This document shows, one piece after another, positions 8,359 to 16,973 of a stretch of DNA of 61,387 bases. The DNA comes from Candidatus Obscuribacter phosphatis (lineage in GTDB: Bacteria; Cyanobacteriota; Vampirovibrionia; Obscuribacterales; Obscuribacteraceae), in contig MOYA01000001.1 of assembly GCA_001899315.1 (NCBI GenBank), positions 1,071,648 through 1,133,034 on the forward strand, written 5' to 3'. Positions within the stretch are counted from its first letter, which is position 1; every line of letters starts with the position of its first letter. The translations under genes and the position numbers were made by a program. The notes under the pieces are model-generated. The model saw only the letters and a program-made list of their open reading frames with translations. It was not told the DNA's origin and did not search any database.

Positions 8359-8814
8359 TCATTTCAAAGTGAAGGGGCATTTCTGGCAGAAAGCTTTGGC
8401 AAAGAAGATCGGGTTTTCATTGATGTCCAGACCTTCTTGCACGCGGCAACGCAGTGTATGTCCGCATTGCGGACAGGAAAGCTCCCGCGCCCCCAGCAAA
8501 ATTGATTCGGTTAAGTCGTCTAAAATAGCTTGCCAGCGTTTTGGGTCGGCACTGGGCTCCAGGCGCGGTTTTACTTCTACTTCTTGTAAAACCGGCGGGT
8601 CGACGGTGAGGGCCCGTGCTAGTTTCTGTCTGTCGGTCGCCGAGAGCCAGGTTTCCAGACCGGCTTCGATGTCTTCCAAGCGCGCCACGGTAAAATTGGT
8701 TCTTTCGCTGACTTCTTCCAGAGTCAAATTCCTCAGGCGACGCAGTTGTGAAACCCGCCTAGAGAGGGTCGTTTCCAGTGGTTCGCTGATTTTCCAGAAG
8801 TTTTGTTTTTCCAC
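8359..8814 (-). CDS. XRE-family helix-turn-helix protein with C-terminal zinc ribbon
   Basis: This 151-residue putative transcription regulator has a Cro/C1-type HTH at residues 17-77 (LRRLRNLTLEEVSERTNF then ARLEDIEAG). A linker leads to a C-terminal Cys-rich module, CPQCG (about 115-119) and CQKC (about 143-146), which probably binds zinc. The start is GTG at 8814 with no strong Shine-Dalgarno. It is divergent from the nurA-like gene, and the roughly 100-nt shared spacer is AT-rich, so it may regulate itself or that neighbour (inference). Confidence 0.8.
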   Translation of the reverse strand: MEKQNFWKISEPLETTLSRRVSQLRRLRNLTLEEVSERTNFTVARLEDIEAGLETWLSATDRQKLARALTVDPPVLQEVEVKPRLEPSADPKRWQAILDDLTESILLGARELSCPQCGHTLRCRVQEGLDINENPIFFAKAFCQKCPFTLK

Positions 8815-8915
8815 GTGTTTAGAATTGCACTCGTATTTGAATGTGGCTCAATTAGATTTGAAAAGAGCTTAAAATTGTCTCGTCTAAAGTTTACCGCAAC
8901 TAAAGAAGGGGCGTT

Positions 8916-10103
8916 ATGCTCGATTTTCTAAAGCTTATGCCCTTACTCGATGAGCTTGGCAGCGACAGCCTCCAAGATATCAAAGAGAGTGAAAGGTTGC
9001 TTGAATTGGCTCTCAGGGCTTTTCATCAAGCCAGCCTAGATAAGTCTTTTGCCAGTCGCTTAGACGAGAATAGACCCTGGGTGCTTTGGCCCCTGCTCAA
9101 GCCCCTCTCCGAGCTTGGCTGTTTCAGCCCAGTCACTGAAGAGCCGCATAGTTATGTGGCTGTCGGAGTCGATGGCTCGCAGATTATGAGCAGTCATCAT
9201 GAAGTTTCCACTGCTTATTTGCTTAACGCCGGTGTTGCCTCTATAGATTATCGCGGCTCTGCCAGGCTCTATAGCGAACCCAGGCTCTATGCCCGTCCAG
9301 ATGATCTCTACCCTTTGGTAGACAGAAGACGTGTGCACATTGATGAACTTTATGTGGCTCTCGAGCGCTCTATCTTTGAACTGGAGATACTCTTTCGCGA
9401 ATGTCAGCTAGCCAAGGCAAGCGAGAAAGAAAAGGGCAAGGTCTTGGCTTTGGTGGATGGTTCTCTTTTGAGTTGGTCGCTTGAGAAAATGCCTGTGGGT
9501 TATCAGGAAAGTTATTTGCAGAGGCAGGAGACCCTTTTCGATAGTTTTGCCGCAGCCAAAATACCCTGTGTCGGCTATATCTCCAAAAGCCGCAGTGCCG
9601 ATCTAGTCAATGCCCTTAGGGTCAGTATCTGTCCCTATGAACTGAGTCATTGCCAAAATCTTTGCGCCGGTCTCAACGAAGAAGCCTTTCCTTGCTCGAG
9701 TATCTGGCCCCTCAGCGACAGGCTCATTTATTCGAGATTGCTTGAGCGGGGCCAGTTATCATCAGTCTTCGCTTCACAGGCTTCGGTCACTAAGCTCTTT
9801 AAGGCCGAAAACCAAATTTGTTTTGCCTATCTTTCTGGGCCAAGCGAAGTGGCCAGACTCGAGTTTCCCCGATTTGTCTTTGACGACGACGAAATGTTTC
9901 AGTTTGCCCTTAGGGCCGTTATGTCGCAATGCAACAAGGGTTTTGGTTATCCGGTGGTTCTAAGCGAAGCCCATAATCAGGCTGTGATAAGGGGTGTAGA
10001 GCGCGACCGCTTTTTTGAACTGATAGCCAAAAGAATGCTTGGTTTAGGAGTTGGCCTTTCTGCCAGTCCGAAAGAGCAGAAAAAGCGGCGCAGCTTTATC
10101 TAA
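8916..10103 (+). CDS. nurA: NurA-domain nuclease-like protein
   Basis: This 395-residue protein resembles NurA, the 5'-3' nuclease that works with the HerA helicase in archaeal end resection and occurs in cyanobacteria and other bacteria. The N-terminal metal-binding motif is VAVGVDGSQ (about 81-89), with a second acidic motif LALVDGSLLSW (about 182-192) and a C-terminal DRFFELIAKR helix. ATG 8916 has GAAGGGG upstream. No herA is present in the window, so the partner is unknown. Assignment is by motif only. Confidence 0.75.
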   Translation: MLDFLKLMPLLDELGSDSLQDIKESERLLELALRAFHQASLDKSFASRLDENRPWVLWPLLKPLSELGCFSPVTEEPHSYVAVGVDGSQIMSSHHEVSTAYLLNAGVASIDYRGSARLYSEPRLYARPDDLYPLVDRRRVHIDELYVALERSIFELEILFRECQLAKASEKEKGKVLALVDGSLLSWSLEKMPVGYQESYLQRQETLFDSFAAAKIPCVGYISKSRSADLVNALRVSICPYELSHCQNLCAGLNEEAFPCSSIWPLSDRLIYSRLLERGQLSSVFASQASVTKLFKAENQICFAYLSGPSEVARLEFPRFVFDDDEMFQFALRAVMSQCNKGFGYPVVLSEAHNQAVIRGVERDRFFELIAKRMLGLGVGLSASPKEQKKRRSFI

Positions 10104-10185
10104 TCGGTTCGGCAGTACAACATTGCGATGCTCAATATTTGCAGGGCCAATGTTCTGCTGGTCTGTATATCTAAGGAGTATTTAA

Positions 10186-10272
10186 ATGGTCATGAGTAAA
10201 AAGCTGGTTTATTCTGAGTTTAGTAAGCCGCCTCTTAAATTTAAGGGGGGAAACTACGTAGTCGCGCCTTGA
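10186..10272 (+). CDS. Candidate 28-residue small protein
   Basis: The ATG at 10186 has a near-ideal AAGGAG (10173-10178) with 7-nt spacing. The frame encodes MVMSKKLVYSEFSKPPLKF followed by KGGNYVVAP, a basic soluble peptide with no match I know. The gap between the nurA-like gene and the next gene is otherwise empty, and the spacing suits a short gene. Support is ribosome-binding-site quality only. Confidence 0.45.
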   Translation: MVMSKKLVYSEFSKPPLKFKGGNYVVAP

Positions 10273-10356
10273 CTTGGTACCTGGCTTAACCTACATTGCT
10301 TGCAAGAGAAGTCAAGCGCTTCTGGGCGAATAAGGCGGCGGTTAAGGGAGAAAGAC

Positions 10357-10992
10357 ATGCTATTCAATGTCATGCTATTGGTTAAAGGTCTTACTGAGCT
10401 GGCCCGTCCGGCTGTACTCGCCGAAGTCAATTCAGGAAATCTGCCCATGCCCGACCTGCGAGCCGTAGTTAACGACCAGAGCAAGATGTCGAGCATCAAG
10501 GGCAAGTTCGAAGTAGACCACGCCGCCAATCTAGGCAATCTCAAGCGCCGAGCCACTGGTGAAATTTCCTGCCCGGACGGTCTTTCCACCCGTGACAGAC
10601 AGCGCAAAGCTCTTTCTTATTGGTTCTCGGCCGAAGAAGAAAGAGAAAGTCAAGAGAAAAGTCTGAACGACAGACTGGATGCCGCCGCCAGAGCCACACG
10701 CCTGCCCATGCTCGAGCCCCTGCCCTCCAGTGAAGACTGCTTCCTGGCATGGACTTCGGAAGATGAATATCTCTTCGATCGTCCAGTGAAAGAGTCTTGG
10801 CGCAATTTCGAAGAAAGCAGCAATAGTTTGGTGAAAGTCGAATATGTCCATCAGAGCGGACAGTCTTCTTTCGCTCCGGAAGAAAATTCGCAAAGTAACG
10901 TAGATGCCTTCGCCGAGGTGTCGGATGATATCGGAGTCGGCACCGCCTATCACGGCGGCAACTTGACCATGCCCAGCTACTGGGTAGATTAA
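10357..10992 (+). CDS. Hypothetical protein
   Basis: This 211-residue protein is soluble and acidic, and I do not recognise its family. I start it at ATG 10357 because AAGGGAG (10344-10350) lies 6 nt upstream; the frame also opens at a TTG (10300) with no ribosome-binding site. The N-terminal 30 residues form a hydrophobic/amphipathic helix (MLFNVMLLVKGLTELARPAV). The rest is charged with a Ser/Glu-rich C-terminal third. A rho-independent terminator lies 52 nt downstream, so this ends a transcription unit. Confidence 0.75.
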   Translation: MLFNVMLLVKGLTELARPAVLAEVNSGNLPMPDLRAVVNDQSKMSSIKGKFEVDHAANLGNLKRRATGEISCPDGLSTRDRQRKALSYWFSAEEERESQEKSLNDRLDAAARATRLPMLEPLPSSEDCFLAWTSEDEYLFDRPVKESWRNFEESSNSLVKVEYVHQSGQSSFAPEENSQSNVDAFAEVSDDIGVGTAYHGGNLTMPSYWVD

Positions 10993-11044
10993 CCTGAGTA
11001 ATATAGACTAAGCAAAATAGGCTGAGTAAGCGAATTATTGAATT

Positions 11045-11079
11045 AGAGGGCGGTTGCAGACATCGGCAATCGCTCTTTT
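11045..11079 (+). terminator. Rho-independent terminator
   Basis: An AGAG-bulge-GCGGTTGC arm (to 11057), an 8-nt loop and the complementary GCAATCGC-TCT arm (11066-11076) form a stem with one G-T wobble and one bulge, followed directly by TTTT. It separates the hypothetical gene from rimJ. Confidence 0.75.
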
Positions 11080-11081
11080 AG

Positions 11082-11087
11082 TATAAT
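11082..11087 (+). promoter_or_regulatory. Candidate -10 element of rimJ
   Basis: A perfect TATAAT lies just after the terminator and 22 nt before the rimJ start codon, giving a very short leader. No good -35 hexamer is found at 17 nt spacing. The placement between terminator and gene is the main support. Confidence 0.45.
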
Positions 11088-11108
11088 TCTTCTCCATCAG
11101 CGCCCAAT

Positions 11109-11729
11109 TTGAGTGAAGTGAGGCTCCAATTGCAAGATCTCTCCGCCCAGGCTAAGTTAGTAAAGCCGCAGCCCAAGCTAAATACAGGTCGTTGTATTTT
11201 GCGCCTGCCCGAGCCGGGTGAAGCCAAGGCCGTGGTCGAGTATTACTCTCGCAACCGGGACCATTTATCGGGCTCCGGTCCTGCCTGGCCAGACGATTTC
11301 TTGACCGAGTCCTACTGGGTTAAGCGTCTTACTGAAAATCTGGAAGAATTCGAGCACGATAAATCAGTGCATTTCTTCATCTACGAACGCAATTCTGATT
11401 CGGGCATGGTCATAGGCAGCGCCAGTCTGACAAATATCATCAAGGGCGCTTTTCATGCCGGTATTCTCGGTTATGGCATAGACAAAGAACGAGAAGGTCG
11501 TTCGATGATGAAAGAAGCCTTGCAGTCGGTGATCACCTATGGTTTTTCGGCTCTCAATCTGCACCGCATCATGGCCAACTATCAGCCCGCGAACGAGCGC
11601 AGCGGCTGGCTATTGCGTAGTTTGGGCTTTACAGTTGAGGGCTATGCCCGCGACTATTTGCTTATCGACGGCAAGTTCAAAGACCATGTCCTCACTTCAA
11701 TAGTCAATCCAAACTGGACCGCCCGTTAA
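11109..11729 (+). CDS. rimJ: RimJ-like ribosomal protein alanine N-acetyltransferase
   Basis: This GNAT acetyltransferase of the RimJ/RimL group acetylates N-terminal amines, in E. coli that of ribosomal protein S5. The 206-residue protein has the family pattern throughout: LRLPEPGEAKAV near the N-terminus, FHAGILGYGIDKEREGRSMM around the acetyl-CoA loop, LNLHRIMANYQPANERSG, and a C-terminal GYARDYLLIDGKFKDHVLTS that closely follows RimJ. The start is TTG 11109; a GTG three codons later is possible. The actual substrate here is not proven. Confidence 0.88.
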   Translation: MSEVRLQLQDLSAQAKLVKPQPKLNTGRCILRLPEPGEAKAVVEYYSRNRDHLSGSGPAWPDDFLTESYWVKRLTENLEEFEHDKSVHFFIYERNSDSGMVIGSASLTNIIKGAFHAGILGYGIDKEREGRSMMKEALQSVITYGFSALNLHRIMANYQPANERSGWLLRSLGFTVEGYARDYLLIDGKFKDHVLTSIVNPNWTAR

Positions 11730-11740
11730 ATTCGCACCCA

Positions 11741-11796
11741 ATTAATGACTTAGAGCATTAATGACTTGCTGAATTAAAGAATTGCTGAATTAAAGA
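11741..11796. repeat. Two adjoining direct-repeat pairs in a spacer
   Basis: ATTAATGACTT occurs at 11741-11751 and 11757-11767, and TTGCTGAATTAAAGA at 11766-11780 and 11782-11796. The tract is dense in TAA/TGA/TAG in several frames and follows the rimJ stop. Confidence 0.85.
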
Positions 11797-11892
11797 CTTA
11801 TTGCCTTTACCTTAGAAAGCATGGCGGGGCAATAGCGGGGCTTTGGTGCTACGATTTGACTTGATAGCGGCTATCCGGGGGATTCCAAGGGC

Positions 11893-13062
11893 ATGTCTGA
11901 TTGTCTCGTTTCGGAAAATCATGAATTGAAAGACATCGTCGATAAGGTGATGCAGGGCGAGCGTCTCAGCCGCGAAGACGCAATCAGACTCTATAAAAGT
12001 GATGATCTGCTCACCGTCGGCCGTCTGGCCGAATATGCCAGAGCCAGAGCCGCCGGCGCCGGCAAAGAAAAGCATGTTTATTACATCCACAACATGCATC
12101 TCAATCCCACCAATTTTTGTGTAGAGACCTGCCGCTTTTGCTCTTATGCCAACCCGGTCGAGCGCGAAAAAGCCTATACCTGGTCGGTTGACAGAGTTTT
12201 GCAAGAAGCCGGTAAAGGTGCTGCACTGGGCATCAACGAGATACATATGGTAGGTGGACTAAACCCTGCCTGCGACTTGAATTATTACGAAGAGGTTTTG
12301 CAGGCTATCAAAGCTGATTATCCTCAGATTCATATGAAAGCTTTCACCGCTGTCGAGATTGAGTACCTAGCCAATCTGGAAGGCATAAGCTATGAAGAAG
12401 TGCTGCAAAGGCTAATCAAAGCCGGTTTAGGCTCTATGCCGGGCGGCGGCGCCGAAATATTCGATGAAGAAGTACGGGAGCGTATGGCGGTCAAAAAGAC
12501 ACCGGCTCACATCTATCTTGAAATTCACGGCATTGCTCATAAGCTCGGGCTCAAGTCTAATGCCACCATGCTCACCGGCATCAGTGAAACAGTTGAGAAC
12601 AAAGTCGATCATATGTTGCTTTTGCGCGAGCAGCAAGACAAATCGGGCGGCTTCCAGTGCTTTATTCCGCTCAAGTGCTATTACGAGGGTACCGACATCG
12701 AGCCGGAAGTTCATGAACCGACTGCTCAAGATTTGCTCAAAGATGTAGCGGTATCTCGCTTGGTGCTCGATAACTTTCCCCATATCAAGGCTTATTGGAT
12801 TCAGCTTGGAGTAGAACTGGCTCAGCTGGCTCTTTCCTTTGGCGCAGACGATATGGATGGTACCATCGGCGAAGAGAAAATCACCCATGCCGCCGGAGCA
12901 AAAACACCTTTGCAGTTGGCCAAAGAGCGCATGGAAGAATTGATCTCCTCCAGCGGTTATCAACCGGTCGAGCGCGACACCATATACAATATCAAGGCTG
13001 TTTCCAGCACCGCACCAAAGGCAGTTCCACCTCTGCAAGAGCGCTTGTCGGTTATAGTTTAA
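11893..13062 (+). CDS. mqnE: Aminofutalosine synthase
   Basis: This radical SAM enzyme of the futalosine route to menaquinone joins a SAM-derived adenosyl radical to 3-[(1-carboxyvinyl)oxy]benzoate to give aminofutalosine. The cluster motif is CVETCRFC (C76, C80, C83). HMVGGLNP, KAFTAVEIEYLA, LGSMPGGGAEIF and the Gln/Phe-rich GGFQCFIPL stretches are MqnE hallmarks that separate it from MqnC and CofH. The 389-residue length is typical. No other futalosine-pathway gene adjoins it; a UbiD-family gene lies about 26 kb away. Confidence 0.93.
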   Translation: MSDCLVSENHELKDIVDKVMQGERLSREDAIRLYKSDDLLTVGRLAEYARARAAGAGKEKHVYYIHNMHLNPTNFCVETCRFCSYANPVEREKAYTWSVDRVLQEAGKGAALGINEIHMVGGLNPACDLNYYEEVLQAIKADYPQIHMKAFTAVEIEYLANLEGISYEEVLQRLIKAGLGSMPGGGAEIFDEEVRERMAVKKTPAHIYLEIHGIAHKLGLKSNATMLTGISETVENKVDHMLLLREQQDKSGGFQCFIPLKCYYEGTDIEPEVHEPTAQDLLKDVAVSRLVLDNFPHIKAYWIQLGVELAQLALSFGADDMDGTIGEEKITHAAGAKTPLQLAKERMEELISSSGYQPVERDTIYNIKAVSSTAPKAVPPLQERLSVIV

Positions 13063-13108
13063 GAGCTAGAAAAGCTAGATCTTAGATACTAGACCCTAGA
13101 CTCTTGTC

Positions 13109-14464
13109 TTACATGACAAACTGACCTATTTTAGCCCCTCTCTGAATGATCATTTGCACTCCTTCATTGAGTTGCTTACGCTTGAGCATGTCGTTGAAGG
13201 CATTGTTGTTTTCAGTTATGGTGCCGTCTACCGCTTTGATAATATCGCCCTTCTTCAAACCGGCGCGGTCGGCTCTAGATTGCGGCGCTATCGCTGTTAT
13301 TTCCACACCGCCTTCACCCTTTTTGGTGAGAATGCCATAGGCGGCGCTTGCCTGGGTACTGCCTCGACCGGCTAGATTGCCGCCCTTTATTGCTTTGTTT
13401 GTTTTGCTGCCGTAGGTATCACCACCCTCTTTAGAGATATAAGTGGCTTCCGCTTCAGCTCTTTCTTGTTGAGCCTGCTTGAGGTTGGCCGAGAGTTTTT
13501 CCACGGCTTCTTTATATCGTTCTTCATCGGGTTTGATTTTGTAGGCTTGTTTGAAATAGTCGAGGGCATCCACCGGATTTTTCAAGGCGAGATAGATTGT
13601 GGCGATGTTGTATTTGACCATGGCTTGTCGCGGGGCTTTACTGTCAAGCTCTTTATAAAAGCCCAGTGCCGAATTGTATTCGCCTCGCTTGTATGCGGCC
13701 GATGCCTGCATGGCTAATTCTTTTAGTTCGGCTTTCTCGCCTTGCTCGGCCTGTTCTTTTTCGGCTTTTTTGCCCAATGACGAAACTGCTTCTTGATATT
13801 CTCTCTTGCTGGGATTAAGAGCCAGGGCTCTTTTATATGAGTCGAGGGCTTCGCCGTAACGGCGGGCTGCTTCATAAATTACGCCCATACTAAAATGGGC
13901 CTCGGCATAGTCGGGCGCCAGGCGCAGTACTTGCTGGAATTTCTCTATTGCTTCTTGTCCTTTGCGAGCTTTCCAGAGTTCCACTGCCTCCGCTTGCAGT
14001 TGGCTGACTTCTTCTTCTTTGGCAAGCATGGCGCGGCGCTTGCGGTCCATTAGATCGTCATTAGAGCCTTGGTAAGTCGACTTTTGGCTATTATTTGGCA
14101 CTGTCTTATTTGGCGCTGTCTTAGTGTCAATATTCGGTTTCTTGGGGGCTTCTTTTGCTTCGGGTTTGATCAGTTCTTTCAGTTTGGCAAAGCGCTCCGC
14201 CAGACTGCCCTCGCCTTGGTCGCCAAAGACTTTCTTTTCCAGCCTGGTGATGCGACTTTCCACCTCGCCGTCTTCGTAGTTTTTAAAGAAGAGTTTTTCT
14301 TCCATGCCCTTAAGTCTGGCAAGGTCGTCACTCGACATCTGGGCGGCTGCCGGCAGAAAGAGGCTGAAAGCCCATAAGCCTGCTAGGGTAAGCATCGAGA
14401 GCTTTCGAGACGTTTCGATTTTGCCTGTCCCGACAAATTTTATCTTTGAATCTGGTCTTTTCAT
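13109..14464 (-). CDS. Exported TPR protein with C-terminal PDZ domain
   Basis: This 451-residue protein starts with a basic region and a hydrophobic segment ending LPAAAQ (about residues 22-42), consistent with a signal peptide. A charged helical region follows. Tandem TPR units lie at about 155-320 (for example AEAHFSMGVIYEAARRYGEA and MVKYNIATIYLALKNPVDA). A C-terminal PDZ-like domain (about 372-440, GVEITAIAPQSRADRAGLKK) contains the usual GDIIKAVDG. It is probably a periplasmic scaffold. ATG at 14464. Confidence 0.85.
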   Translation of the reverse strand: MKRPDSKIKFVGTGKIETSRKLSMLTLAGLWAFSLFLPAAAQMSSDDLARLKGMEEKLFFKNYEDGEVESRITRLEKKVFGDQGEGSLAERFAKLKELIKPEAKEAPKKPNIDTKTAPNKTVPNNSQKSTYQGSNDDLMDRKRRAMLAKEEEVSQLQAEAVELWKARKGQEAIEKFQQVLRLAPDYAEAHFSMGVIYEAARRYGEALDSYKRALALNPSKREYQEAVSSLGKKAEKEQAEQGEKAELKELAMQASAAYKRGEYNSALGFYKELDSKAPRQAMVKYNIATIYLALKNPVDALDYFKQAYKIKPDEERYKEAVEKLSANLKQAQQERAEAEATYISKEGGDTYGSKTNKAIKGGNLAGRGSTQASAAYGILTKKGEGGVEITAIAPQSRADRAGLKKGDIIKAVDGTITENNNAFNDMLKRKQLNEGVQMIIQRGAKIGQFVM

Positions 14465-14540
14465 TGAACTTTTTCCGCGGAAAACCTGTCTTAAATGCTA
14501 GCAAGAACTTTAGTGTTAAGCTCTAGGGCAAGAGGTGGAA

Positions 14541-14600
14541 ATGGACGAAGATAAGAAAGCGGTTGAGAATAGTCCGCCTAAAAAGGCTTTCTCTTGCTAA
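14541..14600 (+). CDS. 19-residue leader in frame with dprA
   Basis: ATG 14541, with AGAGGTGGAA just upstream, encodes MDEDKKAVENSPPKKAFSC and stops at TAA 14598-14600. The dprA ATG comes 3 nt later in the same reading frame. It may be a translated leader that couples dprA, or the original dprA N-terminus cut by a nonsense codon. Confidence 0.4.
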   Translation: MDEDKKAVENSPPKKAFSC

Positions 14601-14603
14601 CTG

Positions 14604-15758
14604 ATGCAAGAGTCGGGCTACTCTCTTGATTTCCTTGAGAGTGAAACCAAGTATTGGGTAGCCTTCGACCGCGCCGAGATAGCAATGTCCGGTACCAAGC
14701 TGAGACTGATCTACGACCGGCTTGGTTCCCTTGAAAAGCTTTGGAAAGCAGATCCCTTGCAAATTGCCGAGTTGGGTCAAGACCCTTTTGCGCGCTTGCC
14801 CTTTTTGACCGATGAAGTAGTGGGCAAAATAGTCTCGGCTCGCAGTCGCATCGATCCCGACGCCTTGATGCAAGAGCTCAAAGATAAAGATGTCTGGGCT
14901 CTCTGTCTCGCCCATCCCAATTTCCCCTTTGGTCTCAGAGAGATACATCAGCCGCCGGCGGTGCTCTATATCAAAGGAAAGCCCGATTTTATCCGCTTGA
15001 ACAAATCTATTGCCGTGGTCGGTACACGCAACCCCAGTCCTTATGGGCAAAAGGTTGCCAAGCAATTTGCCTCTGAATTGGGCAAAAGAGGCATCACCGT
15101 CATAAGTGGCATGGCTCTGGGCATTGATTCGCATAGTCATTGGGGTGCCATCGAAGCTGGTGGCACGACGGTGGCTGTTTTGGGTTCAGGCCCCGATGTT
15201 ATCTATCCTGCCACAAACCGCCGTCTCCATCAAAAGCTTATTGATACTCCAGGTTGTGCCGTTCTCTCTGAATATTTCCCTGGCACCAAGCCCCAGACCT
15301 GGATGTTCCCCCAGCGCAATCGCATCATTTCTGGTCTATCGCAAGGGGTGCTCGTGGTTGAGGCTGGTCAAAAATCTGGCTCTCTACTAACCGCCAATCA
15401 GGCCTTCGACCAGGGGCGATTGGTTTTTGCCATTCCTGGACGCATCGACTCACCGGCTTCAGATGGCACCAACCATCTGATTTCTTCTAATAAAGCCAAG
15501 CTTGTCTCTTCTATTGACGACTTGCTGTCCGAGTTTGCTTGGATTACCGGGCAATACGATGGCAAACCGGTACCGGTGGAGTTATTCGGACCAGAGAAAG
15601 AAGTTTATGACCTTATTTGCGCCAATCCGCAAATTCATTTCGACCAGTTGGCTGAGAAAAGTAGTTTGTCGGCCGGCGAGCTTTCCAGTGCTCTAATCAT
15701 GCTTGAGCTGGCTGGCGCGGTGGAAAGGCTTGCCGGGGACAATTATCAGGCATCATAA
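14604..15758 (+). CDS. dprA: DNA processing protein DprA (Smf)
   Basis: DprA binds incoming single-stranded DNA and loads RecA during natural transformation. Its Rossmann-like core has SIAVVGTRNPSPYG (about 134-147), ISGMALGIDSHSHWGA (about 165-180), and GVLVVEAGQKSGSL with the ANQAFDQGR/FAIPG block. A C-terminal winged-helix domain is at about 325-384. At 384 residues the length is typical. The ATG at 14604 has no clear Shine-Dalgarno of its own and sits 3 nt after a short leader, suggesting translational coupling. Confidence 0.93.
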   Translation: MQESGYSLDFLESETKYWVAFDRAEIAMSGTKLRLIYDRLGSLEKLWKADPLQIAELGQDPFARLPFLTDEVVGKIVSARSRIDPDALMQELKDKDVWALCLAHPNFPFGLREIHQPPAVLYIKGKPDFIRLNKSIAVVGTRNPSPYGQKVAKQFASELGKRGITVISGMALGIDSHSHWGAIEAGGTTVAVLGSGPDVIYPATNRRLHQKLIDTPGCAVLSEYFPGTKPQTWMFPQRNRIISGLSQGVLVVEAGQKSGSLLTANQAFDQGRLVFAIPGRIDSPASDGTNHLISSNKAKLVSSIDDLLSEFAWITGQYDGKPVPVELFGPEKEVYDLICANPQIHFDQLAEKSSLSAGELSSALIMLELAGAVERLAGDNYQAS

Positions 15759-15911
15759 CTTTTCTATTGCCAAGCTGATAATTTATCTAGCTGTAGCCCA
15801 GCCGGGAAATCTCTCGGTGTAAGGGCCACATTTTTGGGTAAGTTAAATAAAGACCATAAGATCTTTACTAACTCCTGTGCCTTTCCCCTCCCCTTAAATT
15901 CGGTCAACCCA

Positions 15912-16940
15912 ATGAAGTTGTGCTTGCGATGCAATAACTACTTCGACGACGAGAACACCGTCTGTCCGAATGATCGCGCCCCTCTGGAATATGTTGGTAA
16001 GGAGCCCCTGATTGGTGCGCTCATAAATAACCGCTATGCCGTGGACTGCGTGGCGGGCAAAGGCGCCTCCGGCATAGTCTACAAAGCCACCAGGCTTGTG
16101 ATGGGCGGCTTCGTGGCTGTCAAGGTTCTGCACACTTACCAGGGGGCTGATTCCAAAAGTCTAGAAAAGTTTTCTCGTGAGATCACCGCCCTTGAGAGAT
16201 TGAGACATCCCAATATTGTCAGTTTCTTCGATTCGGGCATCACCGACGACGGTCAGCCATTTCTGGTTATGGACTTTTTGGAAGGCACTGCGCTCACCAC
16301 AATTATTCAAAAGGGTCCGATAAATCCAGGACGAGTCTTAAATATAACGCTCGAGATCTGCAAGGCGCTGCAGTTTGCGCACGATCAAGGCTTTGTGCAC
16401 AGAGATATGAAGCCCGACAATATAGTTCTGGATCATTCCTCCGGCAAAGACATGGTGAAACTTCTCGACTTTGGTATCAGCTATACAATTTTTGAAAATC
16501 GTATGAACGCTATCTCTCGTCCGACCACGGTGGCGGGTTCCCCTGCCTATATGAGCCCCGAACAGTGTCGTGGCTTGCCTCTGGACCACCGCACCGACAT
16601 ATACTCTTTGGCCTTGGTGGTATTCGAGATGTTCACCGGGCGCAAACCCTTCCGGGCCAACTCAAACAAAGAGTTCATGGTTAAGACTGTTAACGAGAAA
16701 GTTCCCCTTATGGCTACCGTCAGACCAGATCTGGGTATTCCTGAGCCAGTGGATCTTGTTATTGCTAGGGCTCTTCAGAAGAATCCAAAGGACCGGCATA
16801 GTTCAATCAACTTGTTCGCGTCCGAACTTACTAAATCTTGCGAGGGTTCAGGCTTTGCCTTTACCAGCGGTAACGAGCAAGACCCCGACAGGTTGCAAAA
16901 TCAACCAAATCGGGTAAGTGAGCGAATGAGGGGGCAATAG
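15912..16940 (+). CDS. Ser/Thr protein kinase with N-terminal Cys motif
   Basis: This 342-residue soluble Hanks-type kinase begins with a short metal-binding-like motif, MKLCLRC then CPND (C4, C7, C18), shared with the kinase at 20714; that shared start is why I choose ATG 15912. The kinase domain runs from about 37 to 310. It has the Gly-rich loop GKGASGIVYKA, the VAVKVL lysine, the catalytic HRDMKPDN, DFG in LLDFGIS, and GSPAYMSPEQ. All core residues are present, so it should be active. No membrane segment is seen. It is first of three genes reading into the disordered protein and the second kinase. Confidence 0.92.
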   Translation: MKLCLRCNNYFDDENTVCPNDRAPLEYVGKEPLIGALINNRYAVDCVAGKGASGIVYKATRLVMGGFVAVKVLHTYQGADSKSLEKFSREITALERLRHPNIVSFFDSGITDDGQPFLVMDFLEGTALTTIIQKGPINPGRVLNITLEICKALQFAHDQGFVHRDMKPDNIVLDHSSGKDMVKLLDFGISYTIFENRMNAISRPTTVAGSPAYMSPEQCRGLPLDHRTDIYSLALVVFEMFTGRKPFRANSNKEFMVKTVNEKVPLMATVRPDLGIPEPVDLVIARALQKNPKDRHSSINLFASELTKSCEGSGFAFTSGNEQDPDRLQNQPNRVSERMRGQ

Positions 16941-16973
16941 GCTCGTAGTTTTGACCTTGAGAGGACGGTAGTT

